Part shown: positions 1 to 8,152 of the stretch, piece by piece
Layout of the letters: every line of letters starts with the position of its first letter
Position numbering within the stretch: the stretch's first letter is position 1
The notes under the pieces: generated by a model
Told to the model about the DNA's origin: nothing
What the model saw: only the letters and a program-made list of their open reading frames with translations
The model's database searches: none
DNA from: Sphaerisporangium album
Lineage (GTDB): Bacteria > Actinomycetota > Actinomycetes > Streptosporangiales > Streptosporangiaceae
Length of the DNA stretch: 64,000 bases
Assembly: GCF_003323745.1 (NCBI RefSeq)
Contig: NZ_QOIL01000001.1
Coordinates: forward strand, 1 to 64,000
Direction: 5' to 3'
Program-made: the position numbers and the translations under genes

Positions 1-200
1 AGGTCGAGGTGGCGAAGATCCAGGACGCGATCACGCGGGTGTTCGACCTGCGCCCGGCCGCGATCATCCGTGACCTGGACCTGCTGCGCCCGATCTACTC
101 CCAGACCGCCGCCTACGGCCACTTCGGGCGCGAGGAGCCCAACTTCTCCTGGGAGCGCACCGACCGCGCCGAGGAACTCCGCCAGGCCCTCGGCCTCTGA
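1..200 (+). CDS. metK: S-adenosylmethionine synthetase, C-terminal end (partial)
   Basis: This is the last 65 or so codons of methionine adenosyltransferase, the cytosolic enzyme that makes S-adenosylmethionine from ATP and methionine. The frame is already open at the window edge (in frame from base 3) and stops with TGA at 198-200, so the first in-frame GTG at 9 is an internal valine and not a start. The stretches [16 protein letters not shown] and AYGHFGRE followed by a tryptophan are typical of the C-terminal domain of bacterial MetK. The position just before priA, def and fmt matches the usual actinobacterial gene order. Only the 5' part, with the ATP and metal sites, lies outside the window. 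Confidence 0.93.
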   Translation, partial: VEVAKIQDAITRVFDLRPAAIIRDLDLLRPIYSQTAAYGHFGREEPNFSWERTDRAEELRQALGL

Positions 201-215
201 CCGAAGATCCACAAA

Positions 216-245
216 GGTTGCGGCCCACCACCCCGGGCCGCAACC
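216..245 (+). terminator. Hairpin after metK
   Basis: A perfect 11-bp inverted repeat (GGTTGCGGCCC at 216-226, its complement at 235-245) with an 8-nt loop begins 16 nt after the metK stop. There is no T-tract, which is common for actinobacterial terminators. The right arm runs into the tandem repeat that follows and resembles its unit. Confidence 0.6.
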
Positions 246-428
246 CTCCCTAGCCCGACCCCGCAACCTTCCCTTGCCCGGGCCGCGATGCTGCCTTGCC
301 CGGACCGCGACCCTGCGTTGTCCGGGCCGGCGACTGCGCTTTGCCCCAGGCCCGCGATGCTGCCTTGCCCGGGGCTGCACAACCCCGCGACGTTGCCTTG
401 TCCGGTTCCGCAACTCAGCCTTGCTGAT
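238..428 (+). repeat. 22-bp degenerate tandem repeat, about 8 units
   Basis: About eight imperfect copies of a 21-22 bp unit with consensus near CCGCGAYGCTGCCTTGYCCGG follow metK. Units start at about 238, 261, 283, 305, 327, 352, 385 and 408. The copies at 283 and 352 are nearly identical over 21 bp. One break (372-384) holds extra bases. The units abut without spacers, so this is not a CRISPR array. I see no reading frame preserved through it. Confidence 0.75.
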
Positions 429-1050
429 CGAGGCCTGTCGCGATCCGGTGATGCGGCGCTGGACCAGGTTCCACGTCCAGGACGAGCCCGCCCGGCCTGG
501 CGACGCTGCCGACGCCTTTCGCGATGTGACCGAAGCCGCGCCCGTCTCACCTCGTCCGACACCGCCGCCACGCGTCCTCCGGCCCAGCGTCGCCTCCGTA
601 TTGACGGTTTCGGTCGCCATACCGGAACTGCTCGAAGTGCCGCATACAGGGCGCCGGAACAGGAATACCTGCATGACCGCGAAGAGGGAAACACGGCCTG
701 CGGTCATCAGACAAGGACCACGGGGCCGGGCGATCTCCGTACAAGGCGCCGGGATCTCCGTCGTCCCTTCTCACCGACGCGGCGCCTGAAGTCACACGCA
801 CGTGGACGGGAGGGGAGCCGCCCCCGCCAGGGGGAGACGCGAGCGGTGCGGGCGGTTCTCGGCGTAGGGTGTGCTGCTCGTGGAGATCGATGATGGCGCC
901 TCGCGGGATGGCCGGACGGGGGCTAGGGGAGGTCGCTGCTCCGGCCCGTGTCCGCCTCGCCCCAACACCGGCCGTACGGGTGAATCGGGGTGCTTCGTCG
1001 TGGGTGTGCGCAGGCTTCCTGTGGCGGGAGACGCGCTGTCCTTCGGCGCG
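429..1050. other. Intergenic region before priA
   Basis: About 620 bases follow the tandem repeat without a gene I can recognise. Open frames exist on both strands but show no family resemblance, no ribosome binding site and no consistent codon bias. The region is a plausible leader or decayed DNA between metK and priA. Confidence 0.45.
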
Positions 1051-1062
1051 CTGACCAGGCGA

Positions 1063-1068
1063 TAGTGT
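1063..1068 (+). promoter_or_regulatory. Possible -10 element upstream of priA
   Basis: TAGTGT fits the actinobacterial -10 pattern TANNNT and ends 7 nt before an ATG at 1076. This matches the leaderless architecture seen at several other genes in this window. No clear -35 is visible. Confidence 0.3.
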
Positions 1069-1075
1069 GTTCGAT

Positions 1076-1198
1076 ATGAGGCTTCTTCGCTCGTCCGGTC
1101 AGGCTCTGAGGCCGAGCGGCGAGGGACGTGAAGTCGTCGAGGGCCGGACAGCGGCGGTGGTGCGGCGGGGGCGCGAAGGGATGTTCGGGACCAGGTGA
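1076..1198 (+). CDS. Possible 40-codon leader ORF overlapping the priA start
   Basis: An ATG at 1076 opens a 40-residue arginine-rich frame (begins MRLLRSSGQAL) whose TGA at 1196-1198 overlaps the GTG chosen for priA (GTGA). The arrangement would allow translational coupling, and a -10-like TAGTGT lies 7 nt upstream, so it could be a leaderless leader peptide. Third-position GC is lower than in neighbouring genes (about 78 percent by eye) and there is no known homologue I recognise. It may equally be chance, especially since the first 105 codons of priA are themselves doubtful. Confidence 0.2.
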   Translation: MRLLRSSGQALRPSGEGREVVEGRTAAVVRRGREGMFGTR

Positions 1199-4100
1199 GC
1201 ACGGGGGTACGGGTCACGAGGGACGCCGACGACGAGAGTCGCGTGGCGGCCGGTGGCGAGGCTCGCGTGGCCGCCGAGGACGGTGCTGATGTGGCGGCCG
1301 GTGGTGGGGCTCGTGTGACGGCCGTGGACGGTGCTGCTGTGGCGGCCGGCGACACTGTTCGTGCCGGGGCCGGTGGCGGTGTTCGTGTGGCCGCCGAGGA
1401 CGGGGCTCCCGTGGCCGCTGAGGACGTCGGGGCTTTGTTGCCGCTCGCCGCCGTGGGGGGGCAGGGCGCGGACGCTGCCGCCGGACGTGCGGCGCCCAAG
1501 GGGGCCCCGGTGCCCGCGGCGGAGCTTCCGGTCGCCCGGGTCCTGGTGGACACTCCGCTGGCGCACCTTGACCGTCCGTTCGACTATCTCGTCCCCGAGG
1601 CGATGGCGGACGACGCGGTGCCGGGCTGCCGGGTGAGGGTCCGTTTCGCCGGCAAGCTGGTCGACGGCTTCGTGCTGGAGCGCACCGCGAGCACCGAACA
1701 CGAGGGCAGGCTCACGCCCCTGGAACGCGTCGTGTCCCCGGAGCCGGTGCTCACCCCGCAGATCGCCGCTCTCTGCCGCGCCGTGGCCGACCGCTACGCG
1801 GGCACCATGTCCGACGTCGTGCGTCTGGCCATCCCCCCGCGCCACGCCAAGGTGGAAGCCGAGCGGCCCGACCCCGGGGACGTGGTGGCGGGTTCGAGTG
1901 GGGGAGTCGACGCGGGAGAGGCCGCGACCTCGGCCATTGGTGAGCCGGACGTGCTGCCTGGCTTGTGGGGGGAGTATCCGGCGGGGGCCGCGTTCGTAGC
2001 GGCGTTGGCTGAGGGGAAGGCTGCTCGGGCTGTTTGGAGTGCACTGCCGGGGATCCGGGAGGGCGGTGTGCCCACGTGGCCCGAGGGGATCGCTCTGGCC
2101 GTCCTCGCCGCCGTGCGCGGGGGCAAGGGCGCACTGGTCGTCGTGCCGGACGGCAAGGACGTCACGCTGGTGGACGCGGCCCTGCGCCGGGTGCTGGGGG
2201 AGGGCGCTCATGTTGCGCTCACCGCCGGCCTAGGCCCCGCGGAGCGCTACCGCCGATGGCTGAAGGTGCTGCGCGGCGAGGTGCGCGTGGTCGCGGGCAC
2301 CCGTGCCGCCACGTTCGCGCCCGTCCACGACCTCGGCCTCGTGGTGATCTGGGACGATGGGGACGACCTGCACGCCGAGCGCCTCGCGCCCTACCCGCAC
2401 ACGCGGGAGGTCCTCGCCCTGCGCGCGCACCAGACCGGCGCGGCCATGCTGGTCGCCGGCCATGCCCGTACGGCCGAGGCGACGCGGCTTGTGGCGACGG
2501 GCTGGGCGCGCCCGATCGGCCCCGCGAGGGAGACCGTGAGGCGTTTCGCGCCACGAGTGCGCCCGGCAGGCGATGACGTCGAGCTGGCCAGGGACGCGGC
2601 GGCGCGGGCGGCCCGCCTGCCCAGCGTCGCGTGGGCGGCCCTCAGGCACGGCCTGGAGAGCGGGCCGGTGCTGATCCAGGTGCCGCGCCGCGGCTACCTG
2701 CCCGCGTTGGCCTGCCAGGTCTGCCGCACCCCGGCTCGGTGCACCCAGTCGCCGCCCCTCGCGGGCGACCCCGCCCCCGTGCCGGGCGCCCCCGGCAGAC
2801 GCCGCCGCCTGGAGTCCGCCGCCCGTTCGTCCGTGGGCGATCCAGGTGCGCGCACGAGCCCCGCCGCACGCCAGGGTGCTCCCGACCTCGCGGCTAGCCG
2901 GTACGAGGCGGACGGCGCGGCTCTCGGGCGCCTCGGAAGACCGGCCGACCTTGGTGCGCAAGGCGGGCAGTCTCGTGGAGAGGAACCTTCTCGGGGAGGC
3001 GTGCCCCCTCACGCAGACGCATCCCATGGTGGCGGAGCCTCCCAGCATGGCGGTGCGTCCGGCGGTGCGTCCGGCGGTGGTGGGGCGACCCAGGGGGGTG
3101 GTGCACTTCGCGGTGGCGGAACAGTCCCCGGAGGCGCAGTACCCCGCGGTGGCGTGGTGCCGCCAGCCGGTGGAGTTCCCCCCGGTGGAGTTCCCCCCCG
3201 CGAGGTTCCTCGGGGTGGCGAAGCGTCCCATCAAGGAACGTCGCCAGGAACGCGTCCCTCGGGGGCGTTCGGTGAGACGGTCGCCGAGGGGGCGGAGTCC
3301 GGATGGTGGACGGCGCCTGTTCTTCCCGTGGAGACGGCCGGGCCTGAGGGCTCCCGGGACGTCGGGTCTGAGGGCTTCCGGGAGGCCGCGGGTGAAGGCT
3401 CCCGGGACGTCGGGCGTGAGGGGGTCCGGGGGGAAGCGGGCAGCGGCGGTGCGCATGAGGTGCTGTGGGCGCAGGCGCCGTTGTGCGGCGGGCCGTTGGC
3501 GTTGCGCGGGGGGCATGCCGCTCCCTACTGCCGGTGGTGCGGCAGGATCGCCGGGACCTGGCGGTGTCAGGTGTGCGGCAGCAACCGCATGCGGGCCGTG
3601 GTGATCGGCGCCCGCCGTACGGCGGAGGAGCTGGGCCGCGCCTTCCCCTCAGTCCCGGTGAGGACGTCGGGCCGTGACTCGGTCCTCGCCACCGTCGGCT
3701 CCTCGCGGGCCCTGGTCGTGGCCACCCCCGGCGCCGAGCCGGTCCCGGAGGGCGGGTACGCGGCGGCCGTCCTGCTGGACGGCTGGGCCATGCTGGGCCG
3801 CCCCGACCTGCGGGCCGCCGAGGAGACCCTGCGGCGCTGGATGAACGCGGCGGCGATGCTGCGTCCCGGCGCCGAGCTGGTCGTCCTCGCAGACTCGGCG
3901 CTGCCGGTCGTGCAGGCGCTGCTGCGCTGGGATCCGGTGACCCACGCCGAGCGCGAGCTGGCCGAACGTGCGGCGCTGGGCTTCCCGCCCGCCGTCCGCA
4001 TGGCCACGCTGACCGGCCCGCCGGCGGCCGTCAGGGAGATGGCGACCGGCCTCGGCCTCCCCGAGGGCGCGCAGATCCTGGGCCCCGTCCCCGTCGAGGG

Positions 4101-4278
4101 GCCGCGAGGACGGCCCCCTCAGACCCCCGCGGAGGCGGAGGAGCGGCTGATGGTACGGGTGCCGCGCGGGGCCGAGGCCGCGCTGGCGAAGGCGCTCAAG
4201 GGAGCGGCGGGGGTGAGGGCCGCGCGCAAGGCTCCTGACCTGGTCCGAGTCTGTATGGACCCGATGGATCTGGTCTGA
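1195..4278 (+). CDS. priA: Primosomal protein N' (PriA), actinobacterial helicase-degenerate type, with a large internal insertion
   Basis: PriA recognises stalled forks and D-loops and reloads the replication machinery. The core begins near residue 109 (ELPVARVLVD...RPFDYLVPE, the DNA-binding domain). As in other actinobacteria the helicase motifs are degenerate: there is no GKT Walker A (GGKGALVVVPDGKD instead) and the DEAH box reads IWDDGDD. Zinc ligands are C507, C510, C516, C764, C779, C782, C791 and C794; normally C516 and the next cysteine are 3 residues apart, but here 245 Gly/Pro/Arg-rich residues separate them. Residues 16-79 are eight octapeptide repeats. GTG 1195 gives 1,027 residues; GTG 1510, preceded by AAGGGGG, would start at the conserved part (922 residues) and may be the real start. 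Confidence 0.88.
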   Translation: MSTGVRVTRDADDESRVAAGGEARVAAEDGADVAAGGGARVTAVDGAAVAAGDTVRAGAGGGVRVAAEDGAPVAAEDVGALLPLAAVGGQGADAAAGRAAPKGAPVPAAELPVARVLVDTPLAHLDRPFDYLVPEAMADDAVPGCRVRVRFAGKLVDGFVLERTASTEHEGRLTPLERVVSPEPVLTPQIAALCRAVADRYAGTMSDVVRLAIPPRHAKVEAERPDPGDVVAGSSGGVDAGEAATSAIGEPDVLPGLWGEYPAGAAFVAALAEGKAARAVWSALPGIREGGVPTWPEGIALAVLAAVRGGKGALVVVPDGKDVTLVDAALRRVLGEGAHVALTAGLGPAERYRRWLKVLRGEVRVVAGTRAATFAPVHDLGLVVIWDDGDDLHAERLAPYPHTREVLALRAHQTGAAMLVAGHARTAEATRLVATGWARPIGPARETVRRFAPRVRPAGDDVELARDAAARAARLPSVAWAALRHGLESGPVLIQVPRRGYLPALACQVCRTPARCTQSPPLAGDPAPVPGAPGRRRRLESAARSSVGDPGARTSPAARQGAPDLAASRYEADGAALGRLGRPADLGAQGGQSRGEEPSRGGVPPHADASHGGGASQHGGASGGASGGGGATQGGGALRGGGTVPGGAVPRGGVVPPAGGVPPGGVPPREVPRGGEASHQGTSPGTRPSGAFGETVAEGAESGWWTAPVLPVETAGPEGSRDVGSEGFREAAGEGSRDVGREGVRGEAGSGGAHEVLWAQAPLCGGPLALRGGHAAPYCRWCGRIAGTWRCQVCGSNRMRAVVIGARRTAEELGRAFPSVPVRTSGRDSVLATVGSSRALVVATPGAEPVPEGGYAAAVLLDGWAMLGRPDLRAAEETLRRWMNAAAMLRPGAELVVLADSALPVVQALLRWDPVTHAERELAERAALGFPPAVRMATLTGPPAAVREMATGLGLPEGAQILGPVPVEGPRGRPPQTPAEAEERLMVRVPRGAEAALAKALKGAAGVRAARKAPDLVRVCMDPMDLV
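1240..1431 (+). repeat. 24-bp tandem repeat coding eight octapeptides
   Basis: Within the 5' end of the priA frame, residues 16-79 are eight consecutive octads of the form [RDAP]VA[AG]xxG[AV], for example RVAAEDGA (twice exactly), PVAAEDVG and DVAAGGGA. The DNA is a degenerate 24-bp tandem array. It lies before the conserved PriA fold and is probably not needed for activity, if it is translated at all. Confidence 0.7.
2749..3483 (+). other. 735-bp in-frame low-complexity insertion in the priA zinc module
   Basis: Residues 519-763 of PriA fall between zinc ligands C516 and C764, which are normally separated by two residues (C-x-x-C). The insertion is rich in Gly, Pro, Arg, Ser and Glu, with runs such as GGASGGASGGGGATQGGG and PRGGVVPPAGGVPPGG, and a duplicated block (GSRDVG...EG twice between about 3348 and 3425). 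It is exactly in frame, has no intein motifs, no stop codons and no transposase-like content. The flanking PriA sequence joins perfectly if it is removed. Confidence 0.8.
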
Positions 4279-4316
4279 CCCCAGCTCGCCGATTCGCGGG
4301 CCTGAAAGTAAGCCGT

Positions 4317-4322
4317 TAGTTT
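4317..4322 (+). promoter_or_regulatory. -10 element of a leaderless gene
   Basis: TAGTTT (TANNNT) ends exactly 6 nt before the GTG at 4329, and no Shine-Dalgarno sequence precedes that GTG. The spacing places the transcription start on the start codon. The paralogous gene at 6140 has the same arrangement. Confidence 0.55.
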
Positions 4323-4328
4323 CTCCCT

Positions 4329-6032
4329 GTGTCGATCGAATGGGTGAACGCGGCCATCGAGGACTTCCGGGCGTGGGGGCGCTCGAACGGGGTGGTGGTG
4401 GATGCCGACGAGGTGCGGCTCCTGTGCGACTACGCCAGCGACTACCTGGACGTGGGCGAGCTGGCCGACTTCACTCCCGTCACGTTCGAGCAGCTCCTGC
4501 TCGACATCTATCCGCGCAAGGTCATCGCGCCCCCCGAGAGCGCGGCCGAGACCGTCGCCGCGGCGCGCACACTGGTCGACTTCCTGCTGCAGAGCGGGGA
4601 GATCGGCACCAAGATGGCGGGGCGCATGCGCGCCAAGATCGACGAGATCGCCCCGGACATGCCGGCGGCGCTGGCCGACACGACGAAGTTCGGTATGGCC
4701 AAGAGCATGTTCGGGGCGATGGGCGCCGACGCGCTGGAGGCCGGCACTCCGTACGCCGCCAGAGACGATCTCACCGCCGGGCCGCGCCGCCCGGCGGCCG
4801 TCGGCGCCGGTGAGGTGTGCGACTGCCCGGGGTGCGCCCCTCTGCCTCCGGTACGCCTGGCGCCGCCTCAGGAGGTCGCTCAGGCCGTCCGGGAGGCCGG
4901 TCTGCTCCACGACGCCCACCGGGTCCTGTCGTGGATGGTGGACGGCGGCCATGCCCCCACCCTGAAGGGACGGCTGCGCGCCAGGGACGCCGCGCTGGCC
5001 GCCCGCGAGCTGGGCGTCGCCGCGCCCGCGCTGGCCTGGGAGGTCGCGCTCGCCGTCGGCCTGGCGGAGGCGTCCGGGCGGACGGTGTCGGCGCCGAGGG
5101 GGCCAGGGCCGCTGTCCACGCGCGGCGACGAGGAGGTGCTGGACCTGTGGGCGGGCACGGTGGCCTTCCTCACGGGCGCCTCGGAGGCCGACGTCACGGG
5201 CTTCGCTCCGGTCGACCGCGAGCTGTACGCCGTGCACGACATGCTGTACCGGCTTCACGAGCCGCTGGCGGTCGTGGCGCTGCGCGAGTACCTGGAGGAG
5301 GTGTCGGCCGAGGACGACGAGCCGGACGCGGGCGGCCTGGAGGCGGCGCTGGGCGTCCTGGCCCGGTGCGGCACCCTCGCCTACGAGCACGACGCCGTGA
5401 CGCTGACCCCGCACGGCCGGTGGGGGCTGCGCGAGGTGTACTCCCGCATGGGCCTGGTGGCGCCGGTCGCCGCCGACCCGGCCGAGGGGGACGCCGAGGC
5501 CCTGATCGCCTCGCTGGTGGCAGGGGTCCCCGCCGGGCAGGCCGAGCGCGACATCGCCGCCTGGCTCGGCCGGCGTCCGCCCGAGGAGGCGGCCCGCGAG
5601 ATCCTGGCCGCCGCCCGGGGGACGGCGGCCGGCACGCGGGGCGTCGCCGTGACGCTCGTCGACAGGCTCGGCGCCGAGGCCGCGCCCGCCGTCCGCGAGG
5701 TCCTGGACGACCCGGAGCTGCGCCCGCACGCGCTCATGTGGCTGGCGTCCCACGGCCTGACCGCGCCCGCCCTGACGCCCGAGGAGGCGCTGTGGGCCGG
5801 CGTGGACGCGCTTGCGTTCGTCCTGCCCCGGGAGGGCGACGACCCGGACGAGATCGCGGGCGACCTCGCGGCGGCGGCGCCGTCCGCCCAGGTCATCGAC
5901 GAGATGTGGCAGGTCGACCACCCGGACGTCGCCGAGGTGCTGGACCTGCTCGGGCGTCACCTGGCGGACAGGAATCTCGCGAAGGCCGCCCGCAAGGCCG
6001 CGTTCAAGGCCCGCTCGCGCGGCATCCACTGA
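4329..6032 (+). CDS. Conserved protein of unknown function with CDCPGC motif (paralogue of the next gene)
   Basis: I do not recognise a family. The 567-residue product has no signal peptide or membrane segment. Residues 1-160 form a region absent from the paralogue downstream. Residues 164-567 align with residues 44-452 of that paralogue, starting at a three-cysteine motif (CDCPGC at 164-169) followed by a PPVRLAPPQE segment. The rest is alanine- and acid-rich, predicted helical, and could form HEAT-like repeats. It ends in a basic tail (KAARKAAFKARSRG). The GTG start is chosen because a TANNNT -10 box lies 6 nt upstream and there is no ribosome binding site. It lies between priA and def, in the same direction, but has its own promoter. 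Confidence 0.8.
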   Translation: MSIEWVNAAIEDFRAWGRSNGVVVDADEVRLLCDYASDYLDVGELADFTPVTFEQLLLDIYPRKVIAPPESAAETVAAARTLVDFLLQSGEIGTKMAGRMRAKIDEIAPDMPAALADTTKFGMAKSMFGAMGADALEAGTPYAARDDLTAGPRRPAAVGAGEVCDCPGCAPLPPVRLAPPQEVAQAVREAGLLHDAHRVLSWMVDGGHAPTLKGRLRARDAALAARELGVAAPALAWEVALAVGLAEASGRTVSAPRGPGPLSTRGDEEVLDLWAGTVAFLTGASEADVTGFAPVDRELYAVHDMLYRLHEPLAVVALREYLEEVSAEDDEPDAGGLEAALGVLARCGTLAYEHDAVTLTPHGRWGLREVYSRMGLVAPVAADPAEGDAEALIASLVAGVPAGQAERDIAAWLGRRPPEEAAREILAAARGTAAGTRGVAVTLVDRLGAEAAPAVREVLDDPELRPHALMWLASHGLTAPALTPEEALWAGVDALAFVLPREGDDPDEIAGDLAAAAPSAQVIDEMWQVDHPDVAEVLDLLGRHLADRNLAKAARKAAFKARSRGIH

Positions 6033-6127
6033 GGGTCGGGACCGGCCGGCGGGGAGGGCGGGACGGTGATCGCACGGTGATCAAGGCGAACGTCCGGAGA
6101 CCGTCTTCGGGTGTGGCTGGTGTGGAG

Positions 6128-6133
6128 TAAGTT
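6128..6133 (+). promoter_or_regulatory. -10 element of a leaderless gene
   Basis: TAAGTT ends 6 nt before the ATG at 6140. No Shine-Dalgarno sequence is present. The layout copies that of the paralogue at 4329, which supports both start calls. Confidence 0.6.
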
Positions 6134-6139
6134 GCCTGA

Positions 6140-7498
6140 ATGGCCAACAGCGGGAACGGCGGCGTCTTCGATCTTGGAGAGCTGCGTAACCTCATCGACG
6201 AGCTGGGAAGTGTGTCCGGCGAGGAGCGCGAGGCGCTGCTCGCCGAGATGGCGGGCGAGAACGACGAGTGCGACTGCGACGACTGCGAGAGCGAGGTGCT
6301 GAGCTTCCCTCCGGTCGAGCTCGCGCCCCCCGCCGAGCTCGCGGGCGCGGTCGCGTCCGTCCCCTTGGTGCGCGACGCGCGGCGGCTGGCCGCGTGGACG
6401 GGCGCCCGCGAGGTCACGGCCGAGGGTCTCCTGCCGGAGGGCGACGCCCGTGAGGCGTCCGGCGAGCTCGGCCTGACGCTCGACCGGCTGCGCCTGGTGT
6501 GGATCGTCGCCGTCAACGGCGGCCTGCTGCGCGTCACCCGCGCGGGCGCGTCCCCGGGTGAGGAGCCGTCCGACCTGATGAAGTTCTGGGACGGCGTGGT
6601 CATGGACGTCCTCGACCGCACCGAGGAGGGCCTGACGGGCTCGGCGGTGGCCGACGAGCACCTGACCGAGATGCTCGCCACGATCTACGCCACCACCGAC
6701 GGCATCACCTACGCCGGCCTGATCGAGGGCATGCTGCAGGCCCACGAGATCGGCTGCGAGGCCCGCGCGCACGAGATGCGGCGGCTGCGCGAGACGCTCC
6801 CCGCCGAGCTGGACGTCGCGCTCGACCTGCTCCAGTACTGCGGCCTGTTCGAGCGTGGCGCCGAGAGCGTCCGGCTCACCCCGCTCGGGGTCTGGGCCGT
6901 CCGGCAGGACCTGCTGCGCGAGGGCCATGACGCGCCGCTGCTGTCGGAGATCGCCGGGTTCGCCGAGCTGAGCGCCTCCGAGCTGGTGGACGCCATGCTG
7001 ACCGGCGAGGCCCCGTCCAGCGCCCCGGCGCTGTGGGCCGAGCGCCGCGTCCCCGAGGACGCCGCCCGCGAGCTGATCAAGGTCGCGGCCTCGGGCACGG
7101 CCGGGCAGCGCGGGGTGATCGGCACCGTCCTCGCCGAGATGGGCCCGGAGGCCGAGCCCGCGCTGCGCGAGGCCCTCGCCGAGCCCGCGATGTGGCGGCA
7201 CGCGGCGGTCTGGCTGGCCGTCCGCGACCTGGAGGCGCCCGTCCTGACCGAGGAGGACGGCACCTGGCTGGCCGTCGACACCCTGGCCACGCTGCTGCAC
7301 ATCGCCGACGTCCCGGAGGCGATGGGCGAGTTCGAGGAGCTGGAGGCCGGTGAGGAGCTGCTGCGCCTGGTGGAGGACATCAGCCGCAGCAGCCACCCCG
7401 ACGCCATCGCCGTCCTCGAGCTGCTCGGCGCCAACCACCCGGACGCGACGGTCGCCAAGGCGGCGCGCAAGGCCGCGATGAAGGCCCGCTCGCGCTGA
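6140..7498 (+). CDS. Conserved protein of unknown function with CDCDDC motif (paralogue of the preceding gene)
   Basis: The 452-residue product is a shorter paralogue of the preceding gene and lacks its first 120 or so residues. It carries the cysteine motif CDCDDC at residues 44-49, the following PPVELAPPAEL segment, a long helical alanine-, leucine- and acid-rich body, and the shared basic tail KAARKAAMKARSR. The cysteine trio could bind a metal, but that is inference. There is no signal peptide and no membrane helix. The ATG has a TAAGTT -10 box 6 nt upstream and looks leaderless. The pair probably arose by tandem duplication; I cannot assign a function. Confidence 0.82.
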   Translation: MANSGNGGVFDLGELRNLIDELGSVSGEEREALLAEMAGENDECDCDDCESEVLSFPPVELAPPAELAGAVASVPLVRDARRLAAWTGAREVTAEGLLPEGDAREASGELGLTLDRLRLVWIVAVNGGLLRVTRAGASPGEEPSDLMKFWDGVVMDVLDRTEEGLTGSAVADEHLTEMLATIYATTDGITYAGLIEGMLQAHEIGCEARAHEMRRLRETLPAELDVALDLLQYCGLFERGAESVRLTPLGVWAVRQDLLREGHDAPLLSEIAGFAELSASELVDAMLTGEAPSSAPALWAERRVPEDAARELIKVAASGTAGQRGVIGTVLAEMGPEAEPALREALAEPAMWRHAAVWLAVRDLEAPVLTEEDGTWLAVDTLATLLHIADVPEAMGEFEELEAGEELLRLVEDISRSSHPDAIAVLELLGANHPDATVAKAARKAAMKARSR

Positions 7499-7556
7499 GC
7501 CCTCGCCGGGCGCGGCCCGCCCGTGACGTCGCAGACCGGCGGTCCGCGGCGAGCCA

Positions 7557-7562
7557 TAAACT
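7557..7562 (+). promoter_or_regulatory. Possible -10 element of def
   Basis: TAAACT (TANNNT) lies 37 nt before the def start in an otherwise G/C-rich gap of 101 nt, which also contains the ACGGAG ribosome binding site. The -35 is not clear. Confidence 0.4.
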
Positions 7563-7599
7563 AGGGTGACCCTCAATCGTGATGTGAACGGAGTCGTCC

Positions 7600-8148
7600 G
7601 TGGCAATTCAGTCGATCCGCCTGTTCGGCGATCCGGTGCTGCGCACCCCGGCGGAGCCGGTCGTGGATTTCGACAAGGAGCTGCGCAAACTCGTCAAGGA
7701 CCTCACCGACACGATGATGGACGCCCCGGGCGCCGGGCTCGCCGCGCCGCAGATCGGCGTCAGCCTGCGCGTGTTCACGTACTACATCGACGAGCAGCTC
7801 GGCCACCTGATCAATCCCAGCCTGGACCTCTCGGACGAGAAGGACGAGGAAGGCGAGGAGGGGTGCCTGTCGTTCCCCGGCCTGACCTTCCCGACGCCGC
7901 GCGCGATCCGCGCCGTGGCCAAGGGGTTCGACATGCACGGTGAGCCGATCACCATCGAGGGCACCGACCTGATGGCCCGGTGCGTGCAGCACGAGACCGA
8001 CCACCTCGACGGCGTCCTGTTCATCGACCGCATGGACCCCAAGCAGCGCAAGCTGGCGATGAAGGCGATCCGTGAGGCCGAGTGGAGCGGCCTCGCCGCG
8101 CCGGCCGTGAAGTTCTCGCCGCACGCCACTCAAGGGAAGGCCCTCTAG
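7600..8148 (+). CDS. def: Peptide deformylase
   Basis: The enzyme removes the formyl group from the N-terminal methionine of new proteins; it is a cytosolic metalloprotease-like hydrolase. All three family motifs are present: [10 protein letters not shown] at residues 44-53, EGCLS with metal-binding C89, and QHETDH with H131, E132 and H135. The usual motif-1 sequence is GxGLAAPQ, so it is intact. The length of 182 residues is normal. The GTG start is supported by ACGGAG about 6 nt upstream. fmt follows after 4 nt, so the two opposing formyl-cycle genes form an operon. Confidence 0.97.
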   Translation: MAIQSIRLFGDPVLRTPAEPVVDFDKELRKLVKDLTDTMMDAPGAGLAAPQIGVSLRVFTYYIDEQLGHLINPSLDLSDEKDEEGEEGCLSFPGLTFPTPRAIRAVAKGFDMHGEPITIEGTDLMARCVQHETDHLDGVLFIDRMDPKQRKLAMKAIREAEWSGLAAPAVKFSPHATQGKAL

Positions 8149-8152
8149 CATC

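Noticed and set aside
238-428. Repeat array considered as CRISPR
   Set aside because: Units abut with no spacers, vary in sequence, and no cas genes are present.
70-801. Open frames on both strands downstream of metK
   Set aside because: They overlap the 22-bp repeat, have no ribosome binding site and show no homology pattern.
2749-3483. The priA insertion considered as an intein or mobile element
   Set aside because: No splicing blocks, no Cys/Ser at the start, no HN at the end, no endonuclease domain, no terminal repeats.
4119-6029. A 636-codon open frame on the minus strand, opposite the first unknown gene
   Set aside because: It is a mirror frame of a high-GC gene; no family resemblance, and the plus-strand gene has a start signal, a paralogue and a coherent composition.
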